A stretch of 64,000 nt of DNA from the NCBI RefSeq assembly GCF_902167145.1, contig NC_050097.1, positions 108,285,982 through 108,349,981 of the forward strand, written 5' to 3'. Within the stretch, counting starts at the first letter, position 1, and the number at the start of each line of letters is the position of its first letter. Under the pieces are notes generated by a model. It was not told where the DNA came from and ran no database searches. It saw only the letters and a list, made by a program, of their open reading frames with translations. Shown here one piece after another: positions 12,128-25,100 of the stretch. The translations under genes and the position numbers were made by a program. Origin of the DNA: Zea mays (taxonomy: Eukaryota > Streptophyta > Magnoliopsida > Poales > Poaceae).

Positions 12128-13032
12128 ATAAATAGTGAATATAGAGGATGTTGTGGTTTGCCGCATCAGACTATGTCCAACAAATTACTGATATGGCAAT
12201 CAAAACACTGTTTTTCACTGTTTGTAGAGTAAAGTTTAAATATGTGAATGAGTATAGATAAGCTGTCGGAGATAGTGACAGAGTTGTAAATGTAATCATA
12301 TTCCCACGGTCGAGACATGTTATTACCCGATTAGATACAGCGTGATTGGTTGGCTTCTCTACTCATGCGCTTGAACCCGCGGAGTCTCAAAGCATGGTTT
12401 GTTTGGTTTTCGTATCTCCTCAAACAAGCTCCATGCATGCAAGCCGTACGTCGCAGCCAGGCTCCGCGCGAACAGCCGGCGGGAGCATCTCCCCCCATGC
12501 AGGCTCACTGCACGCTTAAGCACAGAAATCGAGATATTTTTATTTTGCTTTTCTATTTATATCTTCCAATTAAAATATTTAATCACTGAATCTATTTAAT
12601 ATTTGTATTCCTCCGATTTTTGTGAACAAAACTAAATCACTCATGATAAATATGTAAAGATTTATTTATACACCCTTCACTAATACACATTTCGGTGCAA
12701 CCAACCAAACTAAATCTATGTCTAATCTGCACGAGTCTATACACACAACCAAACAAAAGTGTTTGCACGAACTCATCTTGGTTCTACTAATACTTGCTAA
12801 ACTCATACAGACCTGGCTCGACTTGTACGGTAACCAATCACATAGATAGTGTATCTGATTTGGACAGCTCTAACTTGCTCGTCTGCTCCATTATTGTATC
12901 CATACACCTGAGTCCCTTTTCCTTACGCGTCAGATTTTGATTGGGACAGCTGTAGGCAGTGAAAGCGCTAGCAGCCTGTTCCGATATTTGATTGGTACTT
13001 TTGATGTGTATGATTATGTTTAAAAAGACCCC
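12128..13032. other. Spacer without recognised genes
   Basis: AT-rich, with a short GC-richer patch at 12360-12500. Open frames here are short and show no domain. I see no tRNA, LTR edge or exon that matches the downstream monooxygenase. Confidence 0.45.
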
Positions 13033-13623
13033 TTAGAGCAAGTTTAATAATATAGCTAACTACTGATTATAAGAGTCTTTAGTCTGCTTTTTAGTCTATC
13101 AGTATGGTGGTTAATTTTTTATTATTAATGTAGGACATTAGTTATCTCTCTTAGGCTATTCCTAATCAATAGTATCATACACATTTAATATATGCCACAT
13201 AAGTATTTTTTGATGATGTGGTAAGCGGGCTATGACGAAAGAGAATAAAGCTATATCTTAGTGAAGATACTACTTGGACACGAGAAACAAGATCATATGC
13301 ATTGAAAATTTTACCATCCAAGTGGCCAACATCTCATACTCTCGCATATACTAACATTATTTAATATTCTATAGAGGATAAAAAGACAATGTATGATATT
13401 ATTCACTAAGATAATTGTATCTTATGTAATTTTATATGACCTGCGAGCTTTGAATATTGTGATAAGATACACTAGGCTACGAATAGCCTTATAAAGTTTC
13501 TTGGTTTTTTTTTATCTAAGTCGACTACAAGTTTACAGCCTACTTTTTCACTCTCTCTCTTCTTTCTCATCCACCTCATTATTAATAAGCCCCCTTATAA
13601 CCTCTTATTATATTTGGTCTAAA
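13033..13623. mobile_element. Possible older MITE carrying a nested MITE
   Basis: The left end TTAGAGCAAGTTTAATAAT and the right end ATTATATTTGGTCTAA are approximately inverted, and TTA/TAA lies at the edges. The resemblance is imperfect, so the limits are tentative. The clearer element at 13154-13488 sits inside it. Confidence 0.4.
13154..13488. mobile_element. Tourist-like MITE, 335 bp
   Basis: Terminal inverted repeats GGCTATTC (13154) and GAATAGCC (ending 13488) are flanked directly by TTA on both sides (13151-13153 and 13489-13491). A TTA target duplication is typical of PIF/Harbinger (Tourist) elements. No transposase is encoded. Confidence 0.65.
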
Positions 13624-13779
13624 TAAATTGGCAAGACAGTGGCGGATTACCACATATATTACATGTAAAAAAACAGTCAACTAACTGTTAGTCATCCTAC
13701 GGACCTAAGCAAAACCCGAGTACGATTCATGCTAAGTAACATTATATAGCAAGGTAATGATAGTCCATTGTATCTGTAT

Positions 13780-13839
13780 GCGCCAATGTAGGTAAGGCCA
13801 CAAAATGAGGCGCCAATGTAGCTAAGGCCACAAAATGAG
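13780..13839. repeat. 30-bp direct duplication
   Basis: Two adjacent 30-bp units start gcgccaatgtag and end acaaaatgag, differing by one base. They lie about 170 bp upstream of the first recognised monooxygenase exon. Confidence 0.8.
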
Positions 13840-14009
13840 GCGCTGGACATCGCAAACAATGTTGAAATAAACCAAATTAACAGAGTACTTGCATAAGTAA
13901 AAAAAAAAGAAAGAAAAACTGTTCCAGAAGCTTCTAATTTCCTTCAGAAAAAAAGAAGAAGTATCATCACTCTGCGATAGATTTTGAATTCCTTTCATTC
14001 CTGTTCCAG

Positions 14010-15313
14010 ACACACAAGGCAGACTTCGTAGTTCTCTGCATCGGGAGGTTCAGCGGCGTTCCCAACACGCCTACATTCCCTCCAGGCGAAGGTCCAGAAG
14101 CGTTCGACGGGCAGGTGATCCACTCCATGGACTACGCCAAGATGGGCACCAAGAAAGCCAGGGAGATGATCAAAGGCAAGCGCGTCACTGTCGTCGGCTA
14201 CCTGAAATCAGCGGTCGACATTGCCGCCGAATGCGCTGAAGTGAACGGTACTTTGCTCTACTTTGCTCATTGTATATATACTACTTTGCTCTAGAAAAGT
14301 TCTCTAATCTCTGTCTCTGTAGGCGCTGATCATCCATGCACAATGGTGGTCCGGACGAAGCACTGGATCATACCAGACTACTTCGCTTGGGGAGTCCACA
14401 TATCGCTGCTATTCCTAAACCGCTTCGCAGAGCTACTGATCCACAAGCCGGGCGAAGGCTTCCTCCTTTGCCTCCTCGCCACCCTGCTGGCGCCTTTGGT
14501 ATAACTAACAAATAATCCATTTTTCTCTTGTTCCTTTTAGAACCTTAATTACACGCAGTGATGCGTTTTTTTTCTTTGCAGAGATGGCTGTTCTCGAAGT
14601 TCGCCGAGAGCTACTACGCCATCCCGATGAGGAAGCACGGCATGGTGCCGGACCACAGCCTGTTCCAGGCGCTGGCCACGTGCCTGATCGCGATCCAGCC
14701 GAAGGGGTTCTACGAGAGGCTGGAAGAAGGCAGCATCGTTCTCAAGAGGTCGAAGACGTTCAGCTTCTGCAGGGAAGGCGTCGTCGTGGAAGGCGAGGTG
14801 TCGTCGTCGTCGCTGGTGGAGAGCGACGTGGTGATCTACGCGACCGGGTTCAGAGGCGACCTCAAGATCAAGGACATGTTCGCGTCGGAGTACTTCCGGA
14901 GCGTCGCAGTTGGGTCAGCTTGCACTACTGTGCCTCTCTACAGGGAGTGCATCCACCCTAAGATACCGCAGCTCGCAGTGCTCGGTTACTCGGAGAGCAT
15001 CGCGAATCTGTACACCTCGGAGATCCGGGCCAAGTGGCTGGCCCATTTCATGGACGGCGGCTTCAGGATGCCGAGCGTCGCTGCGATGCAGAAGGACGTC
15101 CTCGAGTGGGAGAAGTGCATGAAGAGGTACGCCGGCGGCAGGTACTTCCGCAGGTCCTGTATAGGGCTCCTTCACATCTGGTACAATGATCAGCTGTGCC
15201 GGGACATGGGGTGTGATCCGAGGAGGAAGAAGGGCTTTCTTGAGGAACTGTTCGGAGTCTATGGCCCTGCTGATTATGCTGACCTTCACCCCGACCGCAA
15301 GAAAGACGACTAG
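14010..15313 (+). pseudogene. Flavin-containing monooxygenase, last three exons only
   Basis: Exons at 14010-14247, 14323-14498 and 14582-15313 join in phase with GT-AG introns and end at TAG 15311. The protein resembles plant FMO1-type flavin monooxygenases, which use FAD and NADPH to oxygenate N- or S-containing substrates. Visible are the central NADPH-binding segment ([18 protein letters not shown]), [27 protein letters not shown], the C-terminal ATGFRGD motif and [14 protein letters not shown]. All three exons are open and GC-rich with no nonsense codons. The N-terminal FAD-binding exon(s) are absent from the 3 kb upstream; what precedes is MITE-bearing spacer and then T1. Either the 5' exons lie left of the window, with T1 in a long intron, or this is a truncated copy. 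I lean to a truncated or disrupted gene. Confidence 0.85.
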
Positions 15314-15933
15314 ACCTTCTGAGGCGGCACTCGTAATCTAGACCTTCATTATAAAGTGGGTATTGTGGGTACCAACGTTCACAGCTCCTGTTAATGTCCA
15401 TATCATATGGATGCTGAATATATAAAGTGGGTATTATTGTGCCTATTAATATCGCAAACCGAATAATAAAAATGGTCGAACAGGTCGATTACATTGCTCG
15501 GGGAGCTATTGTCGCCTCTCTCCCACCTTTAGTACCGCCTCTCTCCAACTATGCCCAACAAATTGAAGCCGCACGAGCTCACCAGAGATGTGGACGACCA
15601 TCCTCCTCTCCAACTTTAGCCCCTCAGTGAAATCACTCCTGCCCGGTCACGGGTGCCGGAACTGAGCTCGTCCCCGCTAGTAGTGCTGCCGTGGACAGCA
15701 AGGCGCTCGATGCCAACACGGGGCGGCCAGCGCACCGCATGGTTTTTGCCCGCGCCGGCATACGCGCACTGCACGGCCACCTTCGCGTCGGTGAATGTGA
15801 TGCCCGTGACCGACGTCGCGTCGCCGCCGACGTGAGGATCACCGGTTTGCCCACGGTTTATGGCATACTATTTCTCTTCTTCGTTAGCTGTCATGGTCTC
15901 TCACAGAATTATTTAAGTAGTTGCTTACATGGG
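15314..15933. other. Region downstream of the monooxygenase; nothing firm
   Basis: It starts as probable 3' untranslated sequence (an AATAAAAA-like stretch near 15466). From about 15530 to 15860 it becomes GC-rich, with an open minus-strand frame without a start codon or convincing family match. No gene is called. Confidence 0.4.
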
Positions 15934-17045
15934 TGTAAAGCCCTAAAGTTTGTATAGAAAAATAAAATAAATAAATAAAGAAATAAAATAGTAAAGTGAG
16001 ATACGCATTGATTTGTTCTCCTTATAAATTATACATACTCTTAAAACAATCAAGGAACTCTTAAATTATACAATACCTTCTTTCAAAATAAATAGATAAT
16101 GAATATTTATTTTTGAAATAACTTTTAATTCTTATCCCACATTCAAAATGCTATTTTCCTAAAAAGAAAGGAACAATATGAGTGTGTTCATATTTCAAAC
16201 ATCTACCAAACAAATAAATAAATTAAAATAAATAGATATCTATTGCATCATGATTGATTTTGAGTGCGTATTAAATTTGAATTCTTAAACTTTATCTTGG
16301 ATTGGAATTTGAATTTTGTAAATCAAAAGGGGAATAATATGGGAATATCTCATTTGACTAAGTAAATAATGGCTATATAAAATAAAATAAATCATGTTTA
16401 ACAAGTTGGAGCTTTTGTTTGAGCACTTAAATATACTTTAAATTTGAACTCTGTTTGCATTTAATTCAAAATTTTGAATTTGAATTCGAAATGGAAATAA
16501 AAAATATAAAAGAAAAGGAAAATAATGAGGACAACTTGCTTGGGCTAAAAACCCTAGATTCAGCCCACACATGACATTCCCGTGCGCGAGCCTAGTAGCA
16601 GCAACTCGCGGGACGCCTTGGTCCCATTGGTCAACCACCCACTTCACACCGTGCGTGCTTCTGCCGTCGCTGGCTCGTGGGCCGCATTGCAAGAGCCAAG
16701 TTCCACGCGCACTTGGTGGACTGTGTCTGTCGTGTGGGGCCACCGTGTAAGACCCATCACCCACCTCCATTCATAACGCAGATTTCGCGTAAACGAAGAC
16801 CGGGCGCCGTGAGCTTTGGGGTCTCTCAACAGAAAACCGATCCGCCCGAGATTTCTGTCGTGGCTCGTCTGAATCTCTCGCGGCTGCAGACTCACCCTCC
16901 CCACGCGCTCGTACCCCCCCCCCCCCCCCCCCCGCATGGTCAGCGGTGTTCTCGTCTGCCATTACCGAACCAGCCGTGCACCACATGGTCGGACACTCCG
17001 GTTTTATTGGGATCCTCCGTGATCCTCGCCAGACTTCGTCCCGGG
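15934..17045 (+). mobile_element. G: 5' portion of a TGTAA-type LTR, interrupted by element A
   Basis: It starts TGTAAAGCCCTAAAGTTTG, resembling the TGTAACGCCC start of B. An AT-rich stretch follows, then a GC-rich segment (about 16570-17045) that includes a run of about 22 C near 16913. This is the same order of composition as in the other long LTRs here. Element A begins at 17046. The remainder of G must lie beyond A's right end, outside the window. Its family is inferred from the LTR start only. Confidence 0.6.
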
Positions 17046-19100
17046 TGTAATACCCAATTTGTAAGAGATAATATAAAAGGAGAGAAAAAATTATTTTTCC
17101 CCTTTATTTATTTGTGTGTGATGCATCTATTTACCATCATATGTGAACACTGTATTAAAAAAACAATAAATAATAAAAGATATGTCACTAAATTGTGCAT
17201 CATAATGGACTTTATTTTATGTGCATTTTGTGGCAATACAAAAATAAAATAAAGAGAAATATTAGAACCTAAATGGGAATTTAAGATTTAAAAGGGAATT
17301 CTAGAAATGTGGGGAAAATAAAAAGATAAAGGAGATGAATAAGTAAATAATATATATAAATAAATGTCTCTAGAATTAATACGCCTAATTTCACAAATCT
17401 AATTTGTAATGAAGAGCCACAAAAAGTTTGAATTAAATTTGAATTCAAATTGAATTTGAAAAGGGAGAAAAGAAAATGGAAAATAAAAATAAAAACAGAA
17501 AGAAAATGGAAAAGCGTGCGCGGCCCACTCCCCTAGCTTTCACCCGCGCGGCCCATGTTCTCACCGCGTGCACACACCTCAGAGGAGCGCCGACGTTGGG
17601 GACCCACTGGCCAGCCGCTCGCCCTCACACCTGCGTGTGCTGCCCCACTGACTAGTGGCCCCTTCCCGTCAGATCTTCCCCTCGCAACGAGTCGTTGCGA
17701 CGCCCTGGCCCAGTCCACACCTATTTTACGTGGCCACGATCCCGGCGCCGTCCTAGTCTCCTCCTTGTGCATCCTCGCCTCCACCGAAAGATCCTTGTGT
17801 CGTGTGAGGGGAGGGAAAACCTGAACCCGTTCGGCCGTGGGTGGGGAAGCGCGCGCCACCATTGTCTAGTGCTCGCGGGGCGTTTGTGGAAGCTCGCCAG
17901 CGTGCCGTGACCCTGTGCAGTGGGGTCGTTGGGCGTGTGGCCGTCCAGGGTGCGCGAATCTACACCACGTCGATCCGCCATCGTCGTCGACCGCCTGGCG
18001 CCGTGTTTGTGCCCCTGTCTGCCCTCTCTGCCGGTAATTCCTTTACCTAGTTGTGTCACCTCCCTTGGTCGGTAGAAGTTCACCCCGCGCTCGAATTTGA
18101 CCCGCGTAGTCTACGAAATTGCTCGCCGGTGTGGCATTCCGCCGTGACCTTCCCCTATCCGCGGTCGAGAATCGTCACGGTGTGGCGCTGCGAGTAAAGC
18201 CTTCCGTGCAGTTCCTAATCGCACCCATTTTATTTTGCACTAGCTTGCATTGTGGGTTATCACCGGGAGACGGGAGATTAGATCTCCGACGCGTCGCACC
18301 GCCGTGCTGTGTCCCGGTCCGCCGTGGGTGTGCGGTGGTGGGAGGAAGAGATACCGTGGGCCGAAGATCTGGAACTCAAGGGTTAGGATTTAATCTCAGG
18401 GGAACGATTCAAGTGATGAAACCGTGGCCGTTGGATCGGTTCCCTACGACAGAGATTAGAATCTGCGTACCGTTTCACTCGGTGTGATCCTGGCCATTAG
18501 ATTGGGATCAGATGGTCGGGGCGAGTTACTTATTTTATAAACGGTGATCTAATCTGATGCGTCGGTTTTCGACCAGACGATCCAAATCGGCGCGTACCCC
18601 TTCGCGGGTACGCATTTTCATATGAGCCCCTGACTAAAACAGAAATAGAACCCGCAGTCCAACTCGGGATTAAACTGAGCCTGTAGAATTTTACGCCAGA
18701 ACCCCTGCGTTTTCTAGATATCGAGGCCCGGTCCAGAGAATAGAAAAACCAGGGAAATTAATTTAAAAATAGATTTTTAGTATTAAATTAATTGCAAAAA
18801 CTTGTTTAATTTGTAGAAAATCCATATGAACTCCAAATTTGTCCATTCCAGTTTCTAAATTTTTGTAATATTATTGTTCATCCATTACTGTCACTGTTTT
18901 GGCATGAGAGACACATTAAAAATTTATCTATTACTTAATCTTGCATTAAATACATAAAACATATGGAAATTCATAACTTAAAATCTATAACTTCAAATTT
19001 ATTGATTCCAGTTCCTATGATCTTATTTTAATGTGTAGATTATTGTTATGTATTTTATTTACATGTTTGGTGTGATGTTAATTTTCCGTTTATACTATGT

Positions 19101-22100
19101 ATGTTTGTATTGATGCGAGTAGACGAGCAAACTACTGTGGAGCCTAGGGTTCAGCTGGTAGAGACTGCTGAGCAGGAGCTCGTGGAAGGCAAGTTGTGCC
19201 CTTGACCACTTCTTTTTACCCAGTCATGTTCTTATTAATCATAATGATCTGCATAGGTGAATTTTGATGGGACCCAATAGGTTACCCTAGATTTTGACTA
19301 TCTTTATACCTTGTTTCACCACTGATTTTACTACTGATTTTTTGGGTAGTACATGCTATTGCTTTATGTGGTTTTGGGTATAGAGATATTTATTACTCAT
19401 GATTACACTTTTTATTATCTGTTTATTATTTACTATTCATGATAAGATTATTATGTTAATGGGAACATGGAGAACCACCCGAGAAAACAGTGCTACCACA
19501 AGGGTTTAATGGGACGCCCTTGGCTGATTAACTAGGAAAACTAGTGGCTGACTACATTACCCGAAAGGAGCAAGGGCAGTAGGGGAGTGGTCAGTGTAGG
19601 GAGGTCCTTGGGTTGATTTTGCTGCGATGGCGGTCAGGCGAGGGATTCCTGCACTGGAGCTTCCTATAAAATGTAGCGGGTTTTATAAAACTAGTGGAAC
19701 TTTGTAAAGGCCTCGTAGTGGTACCCTGCCTCACTTCCTTGGTAGAGGTGTATGGGGTCTGATCAACTCCGTGGAAAATGGGTAACACGACTTGTGGGTA
19801 AAGATGCGCAACCTCTGCAGAGTGTAAAACTGGTATACTAGCCGTGCTCACGGTCATGAGCGGCTCTGTCGGTGTTTTGGGTCCGACCGCACACCCGGGG
19901 TTGCCCCTCAAGGTGTTTTTAGGAGTAGGACGGTGTCAACGACTGTAGCAAAATGGTTCGTGCCAGTCGCACGAGGGACAATGGACAAGATTTGCAGGTT
20001 CGGGCCGCTTAGAAGTGCGTAACACCCTACGTCCTGGTGAGTATATGAGCGTGATTACAAGAGGGTTCTCTGGATAGAGGGCGCAGAGAGTTTATGTGGG
20101 TGGCTAAGTAGAACAGGGTCCATCCTTCTGAAGGGGTGCCCCCTAGGCCTTATATACTCGGCCGTGGAGCAGTACACGTGATATGATAACAACAAGTAGC
20201 TAAAAGATAGTGAACCTCTTGAGTTTATCCCTACGTAACCCTTGCCGACTTATCCTCGCATGGCTCTGTTGCATGGGGGCTTCAGCGCGGGAAAATCGGG
20301 TCTCTGTTGCGATTCATTCGTTCGACGTTGTGGGCCGTCTGGGTTTGCACTAATCAGTCTCACGTCTTCTCTTCTTTGTTGGTTGTCTTTCCCTAGGCCC
20401 ACGAAAGAATGACCTTACGAATTATTGGGCCCTTGGGCCTTTCGTGAGGCCTTTTACTTCTTTAGTGGACCCAGGGGATATCTATCCCCCACAAGCCCCC
20501 GATCTTTGGGTTGATTTAGAGGTAATCAACTCAAAGATCCAAGGTCCAAAAAATGACTTCCTGCTGTCTTCTCTGGCTCTGATCACTCGTTCGACCAAAG
20601 TTTGGTTTTGTGCTTGTGCCTTAGAGGTCGGCATTTTGGATTGTAAGACTCTGGACTTCATTGGGTGCACCGGAGGTGCACCCAATGGGTGTAGCCCCCG
20701 ACCTTTGAGTAGATTTTAGAAGATAATCTGCTCGAAGGTCTTTTTCCAAAGGTTATCTCCATTCGCGCTCCTGCATCTCGGTTGAGGATTGGTCTTTTCA
20801 ATCCTGCTCTACGCCTTAGAAGTCGGCGCTATATCGGTTTAGAATAATACTCCATGGGGTGCACCAGAGGTGCACCCAATGGGTGTAGCCCCCGACCTTC
20901 AAATGGATTTTTTAAGGATAATCCATTCGAAGGTCTTCCTTTTGCTTGTGGAAACTGGCATGAAGCTATTTTGCATTATGCTTTGGAGGTCAGCATTATG
21001 TCATCAATATTTTGCTGCTAAGGTCAGCGTATATTTTGTCTTTAGCAGCCGAGTTTGCAATCCATCCGTATCTTGCTAGGTAGTGCAATTTATTTGCTTC
21101 TGCGATTGATTAGACGTTTGACGGACGTTCTCTGTCTAGTCTTCACGTCGCTTCTGTCGGCCATATCTTGTACTTTGCTGGCTATATTTGGCTTTCCTCT
21201 GATCCTTACTGATATCTCATTTTTGTCTTGAGGTATTCACTGCATGCCCTGCACGGATGTGACCGTTTTGAAAAATATACTGATAATTCCTGGGCGTCCC
21301 CCCCCCCAATGGGTGTGCTCCGCCTGCTGCTGACCCCGCTGAGGATGCTGTTCGTGCTGTTACTGTGGAAGATGAGGAGGAAGAAAATGACACTCCATTA
21401 ACTCGGAAAAACAGTCGGCAGTTCGTTGCTGGCGGTGGAAGTAGTGGAGTCCCTTCTCCTGCTTTGTCTGCCCTTATTGGTCTGCAAGAGCTGTCTATGG
21501 CCAATTTTGATCAAGCTCTAGAGGGTATGGTCCCAGAAGAGTTGCTATCAGAGCCTGTGGATGTTGATGCAACAGAAACTTGTGCTACCGTGCCAGATGC
21601 TGGGCTGAGGTCATCCCGTGCCTCGTCAACCTTAGAGCATGATCTCGAGGGTCGGGATGCTGACTTGGACCGTCCTGATCCCATGGAAGTAGCCGAGGGC
21701 CCGTCAACCTTAGAGGTGGTCACGGCAGAGAGCTTGGATCCCTTGAATAGTGCTGACACGTGTCCAGCCCCCGAGGATGTCGCCGGGGAGGACTCAGCTC
21801 GGGTGAGGAGTGTAGGCCACTGCCCAGCCCCCGAGGGTGTTGCCGGGGATGATCCGGCTCAAGTGGGCAGTGCCAACTTTGACCCAGCCCCCGAGGGTGT
21901 CCGAGCGAGGTCTCCTTCCTGCACTTCCATGGATGTTCATGCAGGTTCACCTCCACACTCTGGCGGTATGGTGGTGGCCCAAACTCCGGATCAGGGGGTC
22001 GCTTTAGAGGGCAGCATCCCCACTGGTCTGGCGTTAGGCTCTGTTGAATGTACTGAGCTCGATCCTGCTGGTCTGCTGCAAGCTGCTTCGGGTGGTGGTC

Positions 22101-25100
22101 TGGCACCTGGTCATCAGCTGATTTCTCCTGACTTGGGGATCCCTTCGTTCTTTTCCAACCTCCAGGTGCTGTGCTGTGCTTTAGTTTGATCTTTATGTTG
22201 CATGAATTGTTGCTATTATGTTCATCCGCTCTTCTTATCAGGCTTTGGTGGATGGAATAGTCGGCCAGCTGAAGTCGCAGGGTGCTTCCATCCCGGAGGT
22301 GGCTTCATCTCTTGAGCGTTGGAATCCGGTGTTGCTTCGGGGTCGTGCATCCGAGTTGGAGGCAACTAATGCTGGTTAGTGTCTTTTCTTCTTTTTCTTT
22401 GTTCTTGCTCGTGGATTGTTTTACCTTCTGACCTCATTTCGTTTGAATACCTCTTGATAGGGATGACTCGGCGGATTACAGTTCTTGAAGAAAAACATTC
22501 CCAAGATCAAGCTGAGATGGCTCGACGGTGCGCTGACTTCGAGGAGAAGTATTCTCAGAGCCAGATTGAATTGAGTCAGGTCTCCGCGGCTTTGGATGAT
22601 GCCAACGCTCTGAGTTCTTCTCTTCATGCTCAGCTTGACTCTGAGAAGGTAGCTTACGAACCCGTGCTTCGCCTTATCATGCTCTTGGATTCTGAATGAG
22701 TTGATTTTTGCTTGTAGGAAGAGAAACGTATCCTTGCTGCTTCTCGCGACGATCTGGACAGATTATATCGTGATTCTAGCAACTCGCTGACCATCTTGGA
22801 GAGGAGCCACCGTTTCACAATGGAGGAACTGGACAATCAGCGTTGCAAGCTGCAGGAATCTTCGGACGAAGTGACCCGCCTTACGCAGTTGCTATCAGCA
22901 AAGGATGCCGCCATCAAGGAACTCCGAGCTTCTAAGAAATCCATTGCTCAGGAGTTGGAAACCGCTCGGCTGGCCGCTAAGGTTGCCGAAGAGACTGCAG
23001 CTACTCTCAAAGCCCAGCGCGATAAAGCCATGGACAAGGCTATTCGGGCAAGACGAATCTTGATGAGGAGACCCGGCGTGGTTGTTCCTGAGGACATAAG
23101 GGCTGACGTGATCGCTGCCCCTGATTCCTCAAGTCGCCCTTCTTCGTCGGTCGCTCCTGAGAAAGACATTGCCAAATAGAAAACATTTTGCGTGCTTTGA
23201 GCGCGCGGTTAGCATAATCAAGTATCTGTTAGAGTTTATCGGCTTATCATTCGAATGACATCATCACTTTCTTATTGTATCCAAATTGCGAATTTGTGGT
23301 AACGCTGCATGATGATTATGAAGTTTGTTTGTGGGATATGGAAATCATCCCCTGAACTGCATAAGCGCGAGTATGCTATACCGGTTTAAGCCGTCAATGA
23401 CTTTAGCCGGTAATTCCGTTAGTAGGGTATAGTGTTCACCCTAGGTTAAGTAAGCGTGAGCATGTTGCACCGCCTTAAGTCGTTGCCGACTTAAGTCGAT
23501 TGCTCCGTTTGTAGGGCATAGTGGTCACCCCGAGTTAAGTAAGCGTGAGCATGTTGCACCGCCTTAAGTCGTTGCCGACTTAAGTCGATTGCTCCGTTTG
23601 TAGGGCATAGTGGTCACCCCGAGTTAAGTAAGCGTGAGCATGTTGCACCGTCTTAAGTCGTTGCCGACCTAAGTCGATTGCTCCGTTTGTAGGGCATAGT
23701 GGTCACCCCGAGTTAAGTAAGCGTGAGCATGTTGCACCGTCTTAAGTCGTTGCCGACTTAAGTCGATTGCTCCGTTTGTGGGGCATAGTGGTCACCCCGA
23801 GTTAAGTAAGCATGAGCATGTTGCACCGCCTTAAGTCGTTGCCGACTTAAGTCGATTGCTCCGTTCGTAGGGCATAGTGGTCACCCCGAGTTAAGTAAGA
23901 ATGCAAGTCAATCATGAACGAGCCAAGTATCTTTGAAATCTCTCTTTATTGATGACGTTATTTCCATTATACAGAATACATGGTCGCCCCGGCTGTTTTG
24001 AGATACAGCTAGGGGTAAAATTTTCGGAGGTGCTCTATGTTCCAGGAGTTCCCCACTTCTGTGCCATCCATCTGAGTGAGGCGATACGATCCGGGCCGAG
24101 TGACCTCTGCTATTATGAATGGCCCTTCCCATAAGGGTGATAACTTGTGCCGTCCTTCCCCCATTAGAATTCGGCGGAGGACGAGGTCTCCTATCGAAAA
24201 GAAACGTTGCCGCACAGCTTTGTCGTGGTAGCGCCTTAGAGTCTGCTGGTATCGTGCTGATTGGATTACTGCATTCAGTCGTTCTTCTTCGAGTACATCA
24301 ATATCCTCCAGCCTGGTGGCTTCGGCTTCTGCTATGCTTTCGAAGATCAATCTTGGCGCCCCAAACTTGAGATCAGCGGGTAGCACTGCCTCTGACCCAT
24401 AGACCATGAAGAAAGGAGTATTTCCATGCAGGGCCCGGCTAGGTTGGGTTCTCAAACTCCAAACAACATAAGGCAATTCTCTTATCCATTTTCCTGCGAA
24501 TTTTTCGTTCTTATCAAAGACTCTTTTCCTGAGTGCCTCCAGTATCATTCTGTTGGCTCGCTCAACCTGCCCGTTGGCTCTTGGATGTGCTACAGATGCG
24601 TACTTGATCTGAATGCTTTTTTGCTCACAGAAGTCAAAGAATTCTGAGCTGGTGAAGTTGGATCCTAAGTCAGTGATGATGCTGTTTGGTATCCCGAATC
24701 TGAATATTATATCCTGTATGAATTCCACGGCCTTAGCAGAGGTTAAAGAAGCAATGGGCTTGAACTCTATCCATTTAGTGAATTTGTAAATCGCCACCAG
24801 TACATGAGTATATCCCCCTTGAGCTTTTTTGAAAGGTCCAATCATATCCAATCCCCAGCATGCGAAAGGCCAAGTTACTGGTATGGTCTGTAGCTGCTGT
24901 GCTGGCATGTGCTGTTGCTTTGACAGGTATTGGCAAGCGTCGCATCTCTGAACTAACTCGGCTGCATCGTTCTTCGCCGTCGGCCAATAGAATCCTGACC
25001 TGAAAACCTTCCCGACTAATGTTCTAGATGCTGCATGTACTCCACACTGCCCTGCATGGACTTCCTCCAGAAGTTGCTTCCCGGTGGATGGGAGAACGCA

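Noticed and set aside
11057..14009. Search for the missing 5' exons of the monooxygenase
   Set aside because: No frame with an FAD-binding GxGxxG motif or matching splice phase was found on the plus strand.
14584..14961. 125-residue overlapping frame in the last monooxygenase exon
   Set aside because: Shadow of the GC-rich true exon in another frame.
15628..15860. Open minus-strand frame in a GC-rich stretch downstream of the monooxygenase (vaguely secreted-protein-like, VTGITFTDAKVAVQC)
   Set aside because: No start codon, no clear family match and a short length; plus-strand frames are open as well.
16745..16760. TGTAAGACCC within G as another LTR start
   Set aside because: No target duplication or change of sequence type at this point; it lies within the GC-rich part of G.
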